A stretch of DNA of 64,000 nucleotides from contig CAVTNU010000005.1 in the NCBI GenBank assembly GCA_963736175.1, forward strand, positions 1 through 64,000, read 5' to 3'. This document shows, piece by piece, positions 33,715 through 42,044 of the stretch. Source of the DNA: Rhodoblastus sp963736175. Its GTDB lineage: Bacteria; Pseudomonadota; Alphaproteobacteria; Rhizobiales; Beijerinckiaceae. The first letter of the stretch is position 1. Each line of letters opens with the position of its first letter. The position numbers were made by a program, and so were the translations under genes. A model generated the notes under the pieces. It did not search any database, was not told the DNA's origin, and saw only the letters and a program-made list of their open reading frames with translations.

Positions 33715-34620
33715 CTAAAACTCATATCCGAATTTTAGATTGACGCGCTGGCGCGAAAAGTCGGTCAGATCGAGGCGACCAGCATACCCGAAGGCGCGAC
33801 CGGATATTTCACTCGACCAGGCCGCGGCGAGAAATATCTTCGGAGTGAACTGGACGTGAAATGTCGGGCCGACATAAAGCGCCTCGCCCGCGAATGCATC
33901 GAAGCCGAGGCTGTTATAGGCGCGGTAATATTCAACCTCGCCGCCGAGCGTGACTTTCGGGGCGACACGATAGGCCAAAGCGCCCGTCAGCCCGAACGTG
34001 GAGGCGTGGCTCCAGTTCGTATCGCCCACGGATCGATCGATTTCCGGCGCGTAAACGAGATTGACCGCGCCGTAGAACATGTTGGCGATGAGTTCGGTAT
34101 CGGCGGCGAGCCTAGTTTCAAGGCTGAAATTGCTCGAATGGGCGCCGCTGGTCCCATCGATCCTGTCCCATTCGGGCTGCACCGACAGCGACAGACCGAA
34201 CGGATCGCCAGGGCCTCGGCCGACGATCAGCCACTTGGGCTTCCAGGACAGACCGCTGAAATTGGTTTGGCTTAAATTGTCGAGGCCCTGAACGCCCTTG
34301 ATCTGCTGGGACAGCGCGTGAGCGGACAACTCGTAGCCCCAGAATTGCGACGGCACGGCCTCGAATTCGAACTCCTGTTCGAGCGAATTGTAGCGGCCGC
34401 CTCGCCTTTGAAAGGCGGCGGTGGATTCGGTCTCGAATTCCTTTTCGCCTTCACCGCCGATGTCGGTTCCATCAGTGAAGCCGAACAAATATTTCGTCTC
34501 GAGCTCGTAATAGGCGCCGATTTTTTCCTCCTGCGCCCGCGCCTGAGAAAATCCCATGTAAAACAGAGAACAAGCCGCTGATGCGGACAAAATGGAGGCG
34601 ATTTGACGACGACGGCTCAC
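33715..34620 (-). CDS. predicted outer-membrane beta-barrel protein of the iron uptake operon
   Basis: The 301-residue protein has a signal peptide (ending near FSQARAQ) and then alternating beta strands with a terminal FGYEF, as in outer-membrane barrels. Visible strands include WKPKWLIVGRG and PKVTLGGEVEYYRAYNS. GTG 34618-34620 was preferred because GAGGAAGAGGG lies just before it and the signal peptide then begins cleanly with MSRRRQ. An ATG at 34650 is also possible. It is the first gene of the operon with the cupredoxin and FTR1 genes, so it may admit iron or an iron chelate. I do not recognise a named family. Confidence 0.7.
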   Translation of the reverse strand: MSRRRQIASILSASAACSLFYMGFSQARAQEEKIGAYYELETKYLFGFTDGTDIGGEGEKEFETESTAAFQRRGGRYNSLEQEFEFEAVPSQFWGYELSAHALSQQIKGVQGLDNLSQTNFSGLSWKPKWLIVGRGPGDPFGLSLSVQPEWDRIDGTSGAHSSNFSLETRLAADTELIANMFYGAVNLVYAPEIDRSVGDTNWSHASTFGLTGALAYRVAPKVTLGGEVEYYRAYNSLGFDAFAGEALYVGPTFHVQFTPKIFLAAAWSSEISGRAFGYAGRLDLTDFSRQRVNLKFGYEF

Positions 34621-34692
34621 GCGGTTTCCCTCTTCCTCGAACAAACCCATTGTATTGACGCCGGATTCAAAGGGGCAAACGAAATGCGCCTG

Positions 34693-34709
34693 TTTGGAAG
34701 ATTTCTAAA
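34693..34709 (-). promoter_or_regulatory. Irr-type iron control element upstream of the iron uptake operon
   Basis: TTTGGAAGATTTCTAAA matches the Irr box TTTAGAA-N3-TTCTAAA at 13 of 14 fixed positions. It lies 73 bases before the GTG start of the outer-membrane gene. The regulator Irr is encoded about 20 kb away in this window. This suggests iron-dependent control of the operon. Confidence 0.62.
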
Positions 34710-34816
34710 CTGATTCTGCCCGCCTTGCCGAAAATAATCAACCCGGCGCGAGGTTCAGCCAGCATTCACACTCGCCGGCTAATTCTGTGCGTCCCAACCG
34801 AATCAGGAGAGGGAAA

Positions 34817-35044
34817 ATGCAGAGTAAATTGGTAAAATCCTTGATTGCCGCGGCCGTGCTCGGAACGAGCTTCATCGGTCTCGAACAGGCGAACGCGATG
34901 CCGATCGTCCCCGGCGTCGCGGCGCACGCCTCCTCTCTTCCGGTTGAACAGACCGGCTGGCGCTGCGGTCCGGGCTGGCACGTCAATCCCTGGGGACGTT
35001 GCGTCCCGAACGGCCGTCCGTTCCGCCGCCACCGCCATTGGTGA
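34817..35044 (+). CDS. small secreted GCG_CRPN-type protein
   Basis: This 75-residue protein has a signal peptide (LVKSLIAAAVLGTSFIGL, cleavage near ANAM) and a mature part that ends with the short conserved motif RCGPGWHVNPWGRCVPNGR and a basic, histidine-rich tail (FRRHRHW). Two cysteines flank the motif and could pair. The pattern matches the small GCG_CRPN family of secreted alphaproteobacterial proteins, whose role is unknown. AGGAGAGGG lies just before the ATG, and a strong terminator follows, so it is a single-gene unit likely to be well expressed. Confidence 0.75.
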   Translation: MQSKLVKSLIAAAVLGTSFIGLEQANAMPIVPGVAAHASSLPVEQTGWRCGPGWHVNPWGRCVPNGRPFRRHRHW

Positions 35045-35086
35045 GTCCGGCGCGCTGAGAGCGCGCGCGGAATTTCGACCTCGGAG

Positions 35087-35116
35087 CCGGCCGCGTTTTC
35101 GCGCGGCCGGTTTTTT
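35087..35116 (+). terminator. rho-independent terminator after the GCG_CRPN gene
   Basis: CCGGCCGCG pairs with CGCGGCCGG and is followed by TTTTTT. It lies between the convergent small secreted gene and the dadA-like gene and begins 42 bases after the former. Confidence 0.9.
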
Positions 35117-35130
35117 CTCGCCGTCGCCGA

Positions 35131-36373
35131 TTATCCAAACCGTTCGACGCCATAGGGGGCCGGATCGGTGAAGGGCGCTAGCCCCAGCACCATGTCCGCC
35201 AACAGCCGTCCGCTGACAGCCGCGAGCGTCAAGCCGTGATGCTGGTGGCCGAAATCGAACCAAAGCCCCTTGTGGCGCGGCGCGGGGCCGATGATCGGCA
35301 GCATGTCCGGCAAACAGGGCCGACACCCCATCCAGGGCCTTTCGTCCAGCCTTGATCCCAGTGGAAACAATTTTCGCGCGATCGTCTCGCTGGACTCGAT
35401 CTGCGCCGGAACTCGGCGGCGCGTCGCGCCGCGCGAATTCCGCGCCTGTGGTCAATCTGACGCCGCGCCGCATCGGAGCGAGCAGAAAACCGTTTTCGGC
35501 GTCGAGCGCGGGATGGTTGAGGCTCGCGCCCGCTTGAACCGCATAGTGCATGTGGTAGCCGCGCTTCACGCCCATCGGAATTTTGTAGCCGAGCGGCGCG
35601 TAAGCGACATCGGACCAAGGCCCCAACGCCAGGACGGCGTCGCGGGCCACCAGCGGGCCGTTTTCGGTTTCGACGCCGTAGCCCGCCGCGGCCACGCGGA
35701 AGCTGCGCGCGTCGCCTTTCAGAAAATGGCCGCCCAATTGCTCGAACAGCGCCATATAGGCGAGAGTCAGTGCATGAGGGTCGACGATCGAGGCCGGGTC
35801 GAGATAATGGACGGCGGCCAGAACGCCATCGAGATTCGGCTCGACGGCTCGCAGGGCCGGCGCATCATAGACGGAATAGCGCAATCCGAACGGTTCGATC
35901 CTTTGCGCCGCGGCCAAGCCCGTCGCCAAACCTCGCTCGCTGCGAAACAGCTTGAGCCAGCCGGTCCTGCGCAACAGATCCTGCGCGCCCGCCTGTTTGA
36001 TCAGGGCTTCATGCTCGCGCAGCGATCCTTCGATCAAGGGCAGCGCTGCGCGCGCATGGCGCGCGGCGCGATCGGGCGCGCTTTGGTAAAAATACCGCGC
36101 CAGAAAGGGCGCGAAGCTCGGCAGGTCGCGCAGGCTGTAGCGGGCCTCATTGGCGCCGTTGACGCCATAACGCGCCAAGGCCCGCCAGTCGCGGGGAAAC
36201 AGATAGGGAAACACCGAGGCGCGCTCGATCAGCCCGGCGTTGCCGAAACTGGTCTCCTCGCCCGGCCCGCGCCGGTCGACCAAAGCGACCGCCCTTCCCC
36301 GCAACTGCAAGTGCAGAGCGGCGCAAACGCCGACAATGCCAGCGCCAAGAACGATGATATCGGGCTTGGTCAT
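35131..36373 (-). pseudogene. D-amino acid dehydrogenase-like FAD oxidoreductase, interrupted by a 1-base insertion
   Basis: The first 320 or so codons encode a DadA-like flavoenzyme: FAD site VLGAGIVGVCAALHLQLRG, then TSFGNAGLIERASVFPY and substrate-domain sequence up to EFARRDAPPSS. After that the frame loses sense. The expected C-terminal part, with RLDERPWMGCRPCLPDMLP and FGHQHHGLTLAAVSGRLLA, continues in another frame to the TAA at 35131. Removing one G near 35405-35411 joins the parts into a normal protein of about 413 residues. Without the correction the first frame runs on to 34766 across the next gene. A sequencing indel is as likely as true decay. The substrate would be D-amino acids. 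Confidence 0.85.
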
Positions 36374-36489
36374 GGCCCCATCATTTCACGAAAGGCGATT
36401 TCACCGCCAGTTGAAAACGATTTTGACGCGCGATTGTGGACGCGCGCGGCGCCGGCGTGTAATCAGCGATAGGTTTCCAAGGAGCGCCC

Positions 36490-37170
36490 ATGCGTCCGCT
36501 TAAGATCGCGCCGTCCATACTCGCCAGTGACTTCGCCAAGCTTGGCGAAGAGATCCGCGCCGTCGTCGAAGCCGGCGCCGACGTTATCCATGTCGACGTG
36601 ATGGACGGCCATTTCGTGCCCAACATCACCATCGGCCCCGACGTGGTCAAGGCCATCCGCGGCGCGACCGACAAGCCGTTCGACGTGCATCTGATGATTT
36701 CGCCCGCCGATCCCTACCTCGAAGCCTTCGCCAAGGCCGGCGCGGATTACATCGTCGTCCACGCCGAGGCCGGGGCCCATCTTCACCGTTCGCTGCAGGC
36801 CATTCGCGGCCTCGGCAAGAAAGCCGGCGTCTCGCTCAACCCGGCGACGCCGGAAAATGTGCTCGATTATGTCCTGGACGACCTCGACCTGATCCTCGCC
36901 ATGACCGTCAATCCCGGCTTCGGCGGCCAGAAATTCATTCGCTCCGGCCTGGAAAAGCTGCGTCGCCTCAAGGCGATGATCGGCGACCGCAACATCGAGC
37001 TGGAAGTCGACGGCGGCGTCACGGCGGACAACGCCATGGACATCGTCGCCGCCGGCGCCAACTGGCTGGTCGCCGGCTCCGCCGTTTTCAAAGGCGGCCC
37101 GGCTCACTACAAGGCCAATATCGACACCATCCGCCTCGCCGCGCAGCTGGCGCGCGGCGAAGTGGTCTAA
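36490..37170 (+). CDS. rpe: ribulose-phosphate 3-epimerase
   Basis: This 226-residue TIM barrel interconverts ribulose 5-phosphate and xylulose 5-phosphate in the pentose phosphate or Calvin pathway. Signature regions are intact: HVDVMDGHFVPNITIG with the metal and catalytic residues, MTVNPGFGGQKFI, and VDGGVTADNA plus AGSAVFKG for phosphate binding. GGAGC lies before the ATG. purB follows 63 bases later on the same strand. No other Calvin cycle genes are near. Confidence 0.96.
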   Translation: MRPLKIAPSILASDFAKLGEEIRAVVEAGADVIHVDVMDGHFVPNITIGPDVVKAIRGATDKPFDVHLMISPADPYLEAFAKAGADYIVVHAEAGAHLHRSLQAIRGLGKKAGVSLNPATPENVLDYVLDDLDLILAMTVNPGFGGQKFIRSGLEKLRRLKAMIGDRNIELEVDGGVTADNAMDIVAAGANWLVAGSAVFKGGPAHYKANIDTIRLAAQLARGEVV

Positions 37171-37233
37171 CAAGCGCTCAATCCACGCCCTCGCCCGCTT
37201 GCCGGGAGAGAGCGCACAAGCAAGAGAGTCCCG

Positions 37234-38541
37234 ATGATCCCGCGCTATTCCCGTCCTGAAATGGTCTCCATCTGGGAGCCGCAGACCCGCTTCAAGATCT
37301 GGTTCGAGATCGAGGCGCACGCCTGCGACGCGCTCGCCGAACTCGGGGTGATTCCCAAGGAAAGCGCCAAAAACATTTGGGACAAGGCCGGCGCCGTCAC
37401 GTTCGACGTCGAGCGCATCGACGAGATCGAACGCGTCACCAAGCACGATGTCATCGCCTTCCTCACCCATCTCGCCGAATTCATCGGGCCGGATTCGCGT
37501 TTCGTGCATCAGGGCATGACCTCGTCCGACGTGCTCGATACCTGCCTTTCGGTGCAGCTCGCCCGCGCCGCCGACATTCTCATCAAGGATGTCGACGCCC
37601 TGCTCGCGGCGATCGAGAAGCGCGCCTTCGAACACAAGCTGACGCCCTGCATCGGCCGCTCGCACGGCATCCACGCCGAGCCGGTGACCTTCGGCCTGAA
37701 AATGGCTGAGGCCTATGCCGAATTCTCCCGCTGCCGCGCCCGGCTCGTCGCGGCGCGCGAGGAAATCGCCACCTGCGCCATTTCCGGCGCCGTCGGCACC
37801 TTCGCCAATATCGACCCGCGCGTCGAGGAGCATGTCGCCGCCAAGATGGGACTGAAGCCCGAACCGGTGTCGACGCAGGTCATCCCGCGCGACCGCCACG
37901 CCATGTTTTTCGCGACGCTGGGCGTCGTCGCCTCGTGCGTCGAGCGCCTCGCCGTCGAAATCCGCCATTTGCAACGCACCGAAGTACTGGAGGCCGAGGA
38001 GTTCTTTTCCGAAGGGCAAAAAGGCTCCTCCGCCATGCCGCACAAGCGCAACCCGGTGCTGACGGAAAACCTCACCGGTCTCGCCCGACTGGTGCGCGGC
38101 ATGGTGACGCCGGCGCTCGAAAACGTCGCGCTGTGGCACGAGCGCGATATTTCGCACTCATCGGTCGAACGGATGATCGGACCAGACGCCACGGTGACGT
38201 TGGATTTCGCGCTCGCCCGCCTCACCGGCGTGATCGACAAGCTGCTGGTCTATCCAAAGAACATGCAGAAGAATCTCGATCTGCTCGGCGGCCTCGTCCA
38301 TTCGCAACGCGTGCTGCTGGCGCTGACGCAAAAGGGCGCCTCGCGCGAGGACGCCTACAAATACGTGCAGCGCAACGCCATGCCGGTGTGGCGCGGCGAA
38401 GGCGACTTCCTCGATCTGCTGAAACACGACGCCGACGTAAAGGCGCTGCTGTCCGACGCCGAACTCGAGGAGAAATTCGATCTCGGCTATCATCTCAAAC
38501 ATGTCGACACGATCTTCAAGCGCGTGTTCGGACGCGCGTGA
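37234..38541 (+). CDS. purB: adenylosuccinate lyase
   Basis: The 435-residue enzyme cleaves SAICAR and adenylosuccinate in purine synthesis. Family motifs include VHQGMTSSDVLDTCLSVQLA, the catalytic histidine region GRSHGIHAEPVTFG and the fumarase-superfamily loop GSSAMPHKRNP with its catalytic serine. Length matches the short bacterial type. It is followed after 15 bases by a TauE/SafE transporter gene, perhaps cotranscribed. Confidence 0.96.
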   Translation: MIPRYSRPEMVSIWEPQTRFKIWFEIEAHACDALAELGVIPKESAKNIWDKAGAVTFDVERIDEIERVTKHDVIAFLTHLAEFIGPDSRFVHQGMTSSDVLDTCLSVQLARAADILIKDVDALLAAIEKRAFEHKLTPCIGRSHGIHAEPVTFGLKMAEAYAEFSRCRARLVAAREEIATCAISGAVGTFANIDPRVEEHVAAKMGLKPEPVSTQVIPRDRHAMFFATLGVVASCVERLAVEIRHLQRTEVLEAEEFFSEGQKGSSAMPHKRNPVLTENLTGLARLVRGMVTPALENVALWHERDISHSSVERMIGPDATVTLDFALARLTGVIDKLLVYPKNMQKNLDLLGGLVHSQRVLLALTQKGASREDAYKYVQRNAMPVWRGEGDFLDLLKHDADVKALLSDAELEEKFDLGYHLKHVDTIFKRVFGRA

Positions 38542-38556
38542 TTGTAAAGGGTTGAC

Positions 38557-39309
38557 ATGAACGACATCTTGCTCATCGCCGGGGCTGGTCTGCTCGCCGG
38601 CACAATGAACGCCATCGCCGGCGGCGGCTCCTTCGTCTCGTTGCCGGCGCTGATGGCGGCCGGCGTGCCGGCGCTGAACGCCAACGCCTCGTCGACCGTG
38701 GCGCTGGTGCCGAGCGCGCTCGCCAGCGCCTATGCCTATCGCCACGATTTCCAGGGTTTTGACGGCGTCGATTTCCGCGCGATGGCGCTGCTCAGCGTTT
38801 TGGGCGGCGCGTCGGGCGCGCTGTTGTTGCTGGCGACCCCGCAAAGCGTTTTCGCCATGCTGGTGCCCTTCCTGCTGTTGTTTGGCACGCTGGCCTTCGC
38901 CTTCGGCCGGCAGGCCGGCGCCTGGCTGCGGGAAAAAATCCACATCACTCCGCACATGCTGCTCGCCTGCCAATTCGTTCTCGGCATTTACGGCGGCTAT
39001 TTCGGCGGCGCCGTCGGCATCATGATGCTGGCGACCTGGAGCCTGCTGACAAGCGCGCCGCTCGCCGCCATGCAGCCGGCGCGCAACCTGCTCAACGCGG
39101 CGATGAACGCCACCGCCACGGCGCTGTTCGTCGTCGGCGGGCTGGTGTTCTGGCGCGAGACCTTGATCCTATTTTGCGGCGCGATCGTCGGCGGCTATTT
39201 TGGCGCGCATTACGGCCGCAAGATCGACCCATCCAAGGCGCGCATCGTTATCTCCGGCCTCAACGCCGTAATGACGGCGCTGGTGTTCTGGCGCGCTTTC
39301 GGCCATTGA
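38557..39309 (+). CDS. TauE/SafE-family anion permease
   Basis: This 250-residue protein has about eight membrane helices in two repeated halves, as in TauE/SafE proteins. The N-terminal motif AGTMNAIAGGGSFVSLPAL and its counterpart in the second half, LGIYGGYFGGAVGIMMLA, are diagnostic. Family members carry sulfite, sulfonates or related organic anions out of the cell; the substrate here is not known. It begins 15 bases after purB but has no clear functional link with it. Confidence 0.9.
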   Translation: MNDILLIAGAGLLAGTMNAIAGGGSFVSLPALMAAGVPALNANASSTVALVPSALASAYAYRHDFQGFDGVDFRAMALLSVLGGASGALLLLATPQSVFAMLVPFLLLFGTLAFAFGRQAGAWLREKIHITPHMLLACQFVLGIYGGYFGGAVGIMMLATWSLLTSAPLAAMQPARNLLNAAMNATATALFVVGGLVFWRETLILFCGAIVGGYFGAHYGRKIDPSKARIVISGLNAVMTALVFWRAFGH

Positions 39310-39348
39310 GGCCGCGTTCGCGGGCGGCGAGCCGCTCGCGCCCCGCCT

Positions 39349-39996
39349 CTATTCGTCCGCCAGCGCCCGCCGCAGAGCCTGACGAAACGTGGCGCGCGGC
39401 TGCGCGCCGGAGATTGCGTAGCGGCCCTCGATCAAGAAGTACGGCACGCCGCGCACGTCGAGTTGTTCGCGGGCGATCCTTTCATCGTGGCGGACCTCTT
39501 CGGCGAAGCGATCGGACTCCAGCACGGCGCGCGCTTCCGCCTCGTCCATCCCGATCTCCCGCGCCAGCGCCAATATCGTCGCCCTGTCGCCGATCGGCGC
39601 GCCTTCACTGAAATAGGCGCGCATGAACCGCTCCTCGAACGCGTCCGCGAGCCCCTGCCGCGCCGCCAGATGCGCAAGGCGGTGCGCGTCGAACGTGTTG
39701 CTACGCTGCGCCTTGCGCCATTGGAAGTCGATGCCTTCCTGTGCCGCGGTCGCCGCCAGTTGCTCCTGCGCCGCAACGGATTGTTCGCGCGTCATGCTGT
39801 ATTTCTTGGCGATCAGATCGACCAGCGCCTCGCCGCTGACCGCCGGCGCGCGCGGATCGAGTTCGAAGGCGCGCCAAACGACGTCGACGCCGACGCCTTC
39901 GTCCCGCGCCGCGCCCTCTAGCCGCTTCTTGCCGATATAACAGAAGGGACAGACCAGATCGGACCAGATCTCGATCTTGATCGGCTCCTGGGCCAT
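39349..39996 (-). CDS. DsbA-family oxidoreductase, FrnE-like
   Basis: This 215-residue protein has a thioredoxin fold with a helical insertion, as in FrnE and 2-hydroxychromene-2-carboxylate isomerase relatives. The active site is VCPFCYIGKKRL near residue 16, and GVPYFLIEGRYAISGAQP carries the conserved cis-proline. No signal peptide is present, so it acts in the cytoplasm. ATG 39994-39996 was taken since GGGGAGCG lies before it. It converges on the TauE-type gene. It probably handles disulphides or glutathione conjugates. Confidence 0.88.
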   Translation of the reverse strand: MAQEPIKIEIWSDLVCPFCYIGKKRLEGAARDEGVGVDVVWRAFELDPRAPAVSGEALVDLIAKKYSMTREQSVAAQEQLAATAAQEGIDFQWRKAQRSNTFDAHRLAHLAARQGLADAFEERFMRAYFSEGAPIGDRATILALAREIGMDEAEARAVLESDRFAEEVRHDERIAREQLDVRGVPYFLIEGRYAISGAQPRATFRQALRRALADE

Positions 39997-40099
39997 GTCG
40001 CGCTCCCCGTTTCGATATCGATACGGCGAGCCTACAAAATATCGCGCCGAAAGCCAAAATGGCCTTTGCAAAATGGCGGACGACGCCTAAATCCGGCCC

Positions 40100-40648
40100 A
40101 TGCGCGTTTCAGATCTCGACATCCTCATCATTCCCGGCCTCGGCGGTTCGGGACCCGACCATTGGCAAAGCCGCTGGGAGCAAAAGCTTTCGACGGCGCG
40201 GCGCGTTGAACAACAGGATTGGCTCAATCCTGTTCACGAGGCCTGGGTCACCAATATCTTGCGGGAAATCGAGGCCTCAAGCCGCCCCGTCGCTCTTGTC
40301 GCGCACAGTCTTGGCGCGCTCGCCGCCGCTAGCGCGGCCCGCGCGTCAGGCGACAAAATCAAGGCGGCCTTCATGGTGGCGCCGCCCGATCTGTTCGCGC
40401 CGCAATCGCCGTTCGAACTGGATCCCGCCTTCGCAACGGCCGCGCGGGCGAAACTCACTGCGCCCGGCGTACTGATCGCCAGCCGCAACGACCCATTCTC
40501 CTCGTTCGCCGCATCGCAACGACTGGCCGAGAATTGGGCGCTGGAGCTGGCGGACGCCGGCGAATCCGGCCATATCAACGCCGACAGCGGACACGGCCCT
40601 TGGCCGGAAGGCCTGATGCGCCTTGCCGGCCTGTTGGCTAAAATCTGA
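40100..40648 (+). CDS. RBBP9/YdeN-family serine hydrolase
   Basis: This 182-residue protein is a small alpha/beta hydrolase of the DUF1234-type RBBP9 family. The N-terminal IIPGLGGSGPDHWQSRWEQ, the nucleophile in VAHSLGALAAA, the acid in ASRNDPFSSF and the histidine in GHINADSGHGPWPEG form the expected triad. The biological substrate is unknown. It is divergent from the FrnE-like gene and converges on a small membrane protein gene. Confidence 0.87.
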   Translation: MRVSDLDILIIPGLGGSGPDHWQSRWEQKLSTARRVEQQDWLNPVHEAWVTNILREIEASSRPVALVAHSLGALAAASAARASGDKIKAAFMVAPPDLFAPQSPFELDPAFATAARAKLTAPGVLIASRNDPFSSFAASQRLAENWALELADAGESGHINADSGHGPWPEGLMRLAGLLAKI

Positions 40649-40671
40649 TAACGATTCGGCGCAAACCTGTC

Positions 40672-40695
40672 CCGGAAAGGTTTCTGACTTTCCGG
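40672..40695. repeat. palindromic hairpin between convergent genes
   Basis: CCGGAAAG pairs with CTTTCCGG around an eight-base loop. No T-run follows on either strand, so it is not a standard terminator; it may serve as a bidirectional stop or RNA-stabilising hairpin for the two convergent genes. Confidence 0.5.
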
Positions 40696-40704
40696 AAATG
40701 GGCT

Positions 40705-40905
40705 TTACGCATTCACCCGCGACGTAATTGATTTCGCAGCCACAATGGCGAGCGGAATGGCGACAATCGCGCCGGCGAGCGCGGCAAGCGGAATCAATTT
40801 CATCGCCTGGGACTGCAAGCTCGGCATCATCAGGACAACCGTAACAAACGCACCCGCCAAGACCGTTCCAGCCAAGATCCACAAAAGCACCGCAAGCCTA
40901 ACCAT
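40705..40905 (-). CDS. small membrane protein with two transmembrane helices
   Basis: This 66-residue protein is almost entirely two hydrophobic helices (LAVLLWILAGTVLAGAFVTV and LIPLAALAGAIVAIPLAIVA) joined by a short polar turn. Small proteins of this layout occur in alphaproteobacteria and are often mislabelled as CTP synthetase. A full FNR/FixK-type dyad lies 59 bases upstream, so it may be induced when oxygen is low. GGAGG lies shortly before the ATG. No function is known. Confidence 0.72.
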   Translation of the reverse strand: MVRLAVLLWILAGTVLAGAFVTVVLMMPSLQSQAMKLIPLAALAGAIVAIPLAIVAAKSITSRVNA

Positions 40906-40963
40906 ATCCGCCTCCTCCGTAGCAAACCCGGGCGGATGCTCGCCTCAGATCGCTTTTGCGGCC

Positions 40964-40977
40964 TTGACCTAAATCAA
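40964..40977 (-). promoter_or_regulatory. FNR/FixK-type binding site upstream of the small membrane protein gene
   Basis: TTGACCTAAATCAA fits TTGAY-N4-RTCAA exactly. It lies in the 179-base gap between two minus-strand genes, 59 bases before the start at 40905, a good place for activation of that gene. No strong -10 box was found. Confidence 0.55.
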
Positions 40978-41084
40978 CCCGACGGCCGCTGCGGCATTAA
41001 GGCGCATTTATCGATCCCAAGGCCGCTGCGATCGCCGGCCGCTCCTCCGGCGGTGACGCTCGCCTGTCCGTCCTGCACGTTGGT

Positions 41085-41936
41085 CTATACCGTAAGTTCG
41101 GCGTCGACCGGAGCGCTCGACAGCCACCACCCATCGCCCGCGAACCAGCACGTTTCATCCGGTTCGTCGAAGCGCAACGATTTCACCGCGCGCCAGTCGT
41201 CAAAAAAGGCGTCGGCGAGACGGCGACTGGCTTTGCTCTCCCGCACGCCCTCGCAACCGACGAATATGGCGCGCGAAACGAAATGCGCCGGCCAGGGCGC
41301 GCCGCCGCGTTCCGGGCGGTTGATAAGCAGCATGCCGCCAAGCGCCCCCGGCGGTTGCAGCGGAAACAGCAGACGTCCGCCCGGACGAAGCGCGTCGAGC
41401 CATTCCCGGCAGGGATGGTCGGCGCCGGCGCAGACATAGACGGCGTCGGCCTTCGGAAGGTCGTCGGCGACGCCCGAACGCGGATAAACTTCGACGTTCG
41501 CCATCGCCCTGAGATTGTTCCTGGCGCGCGCCGCCATATCCGGGGCGATTTCAAAAGCGTGCACGAACCCGCTGGGACCGACCAGCCAGGCGAGTATCGC
41601 CGTGAAATATCCGGTTCCCGCGCCGATTTGGACGACAGTCTCGCCCGCTTCGAGCGCCAGCGCGTTGAGCCAGCAGGCGTGCGCGCCCGGCTCGCCCATA
41701 TTGATCCCGCGTTCGGCATCCAGCGCCACGAGTACGTTCTGATAAAGATAGACCGGATCATCGTCAGGCGTGTCGAGGACGCCGCCCGCCTTGTAGATCC
41801 GCCAAGGTCCGGGCCCGGCGAAAGGCTCGCGTGGAATGGCGGCGAACGCCTGTTCGATGCGCGGATCGCGCACATGCGCGCCGGCGCAAATGGATTGGGC
41901 GAAGGACAGACGTAATGTTTTCGACCGATCGGGCAT
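41085..41936 (-). CDS. protein-L-isoaspartate O-methyltransferase-like protein
   Basis: The 283-residue protein contains a PCMT-type methyltransferase domain. The SAM-binding motif is VVQIGAGTGYFTAILAWLVG, preceded by NMGEPGAHACWLNAL in the place where true PCMTs have the substrate-binding serine-rich loop (GQTISQP), and followed by ADAVYVCAGADHPCREWLDAL and GGRLLFPL. Because the GQTISQP motif is replaced, repair of isoaspartate is doubtful and another acceptor is likely. ATG 41934-41936 (MPDRSKTL) was taken. It lies downstream of rpsD on the same strand, behind its terminator. Confidence 0.75.
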   Translation of the reverse strand: MPDRSKTLRLSFAQSICAGAHVRDPRIEQAFAAIPREPFAGPGPWRIYKAGGVLDTPDDDPVYLYQNVLVALDAERGINMGEPGAHACWLNALALEAGETVVQIGAGTGYFTAILAWLVGPSGFVHAFEIAPDMAARARNNLRAMANVEVYPRSGVADDLPKADAVYVCAGADHPCREWLDALRPGGRLLFPLQPPGALGGMLLINRPERGGAPWPAHFVSRAIFVGCEGVRESKASRRLADAFFDDWRAVKSLRFDEPDETCWFAGDGWWLSSAPVDAELTV

Positions 41937-41996
41937 AGCCAACTCGGAACGCGCCACTTCCAACCTATCCTATCGCCGACGCCGCGGTGCGCAAAA

Positions 41997-42022
41997 GAAA
42001 AAGCCGCCCGAAGGCGGCTTTT
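41997..42022 (-). terminator. rho-independent terminator of rpsD
   Basis: On the minus strand AAAAGCCGCC and GGCGGCTTTT form a ten-base stem with a TTCG loop, followed by TTTCTTTT. It begins 22 bases after the rpsD stop codon. Confidence 0.9.
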
Positions 42023-42044
42023 CGACGAAGCGGCGCCAAACGGA

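Noticed and set aside
34766..35130. C-terminal extension of the dadA-like frame
   Set aside because: It is the wrong-frame reading after the insertion at about 35408; the true end is the TAA at 35131.
36463..38157. 564-codon minus-strand frame opposite rpe and purB
   Set aside because: Shadow frame of two clear housekeeping genes.
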